A stretch of 44,083 nucleotides of DNA from Caballeronia sp. BR00000012568055 (GTDB taxonomy: Bacteria; Pseudomonadota; Gammaproteobacteria; Burkholderiales; Burkholderiaceae): positions 11,271 through 55,353 of the forward strand of contig NZ_JAQFVG010000199.1 in the NCBI RefSeq assembly GCF_029439455.1, written 5' to 3'. The translations under genes were made by a program, and so were the position numbers. The notes under the pieces were generated by a model that saw only the letters and a list, made by a program, of their open reading frames with translations, had not been told where the DNA came from and searched no databases. Below, in pieces: positions 43,274-44,083 of this stretch. Each line of letters opens with the position of its first letter. Within the stretch, counting starts at the first letter, position 1.

Positions 43274-44083
43274 ATGTCGATTCAACCGAGCGATAAAGCA
43301 AGCGTGCTGCGCGAAGTGCGGCCGTATCGGCTCAGGCGCGTGCAGGATCAATTGCGCAAGCACGATTGCCCTGCCATTCTGCTTTACGATCCGGTGAATA
43401 TTCGCTATGCAACGGACACGTCCAACATGCAGGTCTGGGCGGGCCGCAATCCCGCGCGATACATCATGGTCTTCGCGGATGGCCGTATCGTCGCATGGGA
43501 GTTTCATAGCAGCGAGCATGTGTGGGACGGGCTGGATCTGAACGTCGAACTGCGCGGCGCAAAAAGCTGGACCTTCTTCAACGCGGGGCACGAAGCCGAG
43601 CACCGCGCGAAAGAATGGGGCGCTGAAATTGTCGATGTATTCCGTCAGCACGCGCCGGAAAACAGCGTGCTTGCCGTCGATCGGCTCGATCCGTTCGGCA
43701 CGGCTTACCTCGAAAAGCAAGGCATCACGCTACTCGATGGACAAGCGCTGATGGAAACCGCGCGCCTCATCAAATCACCGGGCGAGCTTGTTTTGATGGG
43801 CGAATCGCTGCGCACGGCGGAAAAAGGCATCGAACGGATGCGGCGTGAACTGCGTCCCGGCATCACCGAAAACGATCTGTGGGCCAATCTGCACTACGAG
43901 AATATCCGGCACGGCGGCGAGTGGATCGAAACGCGCTTGCTTGCATCGGGTGACCGCACCAATCCGTGGATGCACGAGTGTTCGTCGCGCGTATTGCAGG
44001 ACGGCGATCTGCTCGCATTCGACACCGATATGGTCGGACCCAACGGCTATTGCTCCGATATCTCGCGTACGTGGCGCGTAGGC
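43274..44083 (+). CDS. M24-fold enzyme closely resembling DMSP lyase DddP, C-terminus outside window
   Basis: 270 codons, open at the last base; ATG 43274 has GGAG 8 bases upstream. A creatinase-like N-terminal domain (RYATDTSNMQVWAG, about 45-58) precedes the M24 pita-bread domain. The segments GGEWIETRLLASGDRTNPW and AFDTDMVGPNGYCSDISRTW match, as I recall it, the DddP family. Metal-ligand Asp residues are D250, D252 and D262, the DxD-N9-D spacing of DddP rather than the DxG-N8-D of aminopeptidase P. DddP is an M24-fold lyase splitting DMSP to acrylate and DMS. Ectoine hydrolases and creatinases are related alternatives. The remaining His and Glu ligands lie outside the window. Confidence 0.88.
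   Translation, partial: MSIQPSDKASVLREVRPYRLRRVQDQLRKHDCPAILLYDPVNIRYATDTSNMQVWAGRNPARYIMVFADGRIVAWEFHSSEHVWDGLDLNVELRGAKSWTFFNAGHEAEHRAKEWGAEIVDVFRQHAPENSVLAVDRLDPFGTAYLEKQGITLLDGQALMETARLIKSPGELVLMGESLRTAEKGIERMRRELRPGITENDLWANLHYENIRHGGEWIETRLLASGDRTNPWMHECSSRVLQDGDLLAFDTDMVGPNGYCSDISRTWRVG

Noticed and set aside
1..44083. tRNA, rRNA, insertion sequence, integrase or phage genes
   Set aside because: I found no cloverleaf-like sequence, transposase motif, terminal inverted repeats with target duplication, or phage structural proteins while reading both strands by eye; very short or degenerate remnants could be missed.

Overview
The window reads as a chromosomal segment of a Burkholderia-group betaproteobacterium (Caballeronia/Paraburkholderia-like). 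The reasons are the high G+C with strong third-position GC bias, which produces long spurious antisense frames everywhere, and gene types typical of that group: a DUF4148 secreted protein, a TetR-controlled EmrAB-NodT tripartite pump, many LysR and MFS genes, malate synthase G, and a PaoABC aldehyde oxidoreductase. The genus is inferred from gene content and style, not from a marker gene. No rRNA, tRNA, CRISPR array, prophage or insertion sequence was found.

Layout. 1-3.7 kb: a DUF262 protein cut by the left edge, a secreted duplicated-domain protein with its own terminator, an MHS-type MFS importer, and a 35-residue membrane peptide between two terminators. 3.9-7.7 kb: paoABC, a molybdenum aldehyde oxidoreductase. 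7.8-10.5 kb: an orphan MNT nucleotidyltransferase and glcB. 10.5-15.8 kb: a minus-strand catabolic-looking block (tautomerase, class II aldolase, urea transporter, small protein, iron alcohol dehydrogenase) facing a LysR regulator across a divergent intergenic region with a large inverted repeat, then an SDR. 16-21.1 kb: a membrane diguanylate cyclase, DUF4148, a Tat-exported alpha/beta hydrolase, and a LysR divergent from an Old Yellow Enzyme. 21.1-25.2 kb: an FMN monooxygenase plus TauD-type dioxygenase pair, a CHAD protein divergent from a Nudix hydrolase, and a small protein.

25.2-26.2 kb is the only long gene-free stretch. It holds several hairpins, a strong terminator with no gene in front of it, and four 13-bp tandem repeats, and it leads into a second-type FtsH-like AAA protease. 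28.1-34.5 kb: another diguanylate cyclase, then a TetR repressor divergent from emrA-emrB-nodT with two palindromic operators between them. 34.5-38.9 kb: a glutathione transferase, two MFS exporters and an SDR.

38.9-44.1 kb: a GntR-DHDPS-FAD oxidase operon divergent from a ferredoxin-type oxidoreductase and an M24-fold enzyme. The M24 enzyme closely resembles the DMSP lyase DddP (Asp ligands D250, D252, D262) and is cut by the right edge. This last cluster looks like catabolism of an onium or N-methylated compound and is the part most likely to hold unreported biology. The hydrolase/DUF4148 shared leader elements and the structured 1-kb leader of the FtsH-like gene come next.
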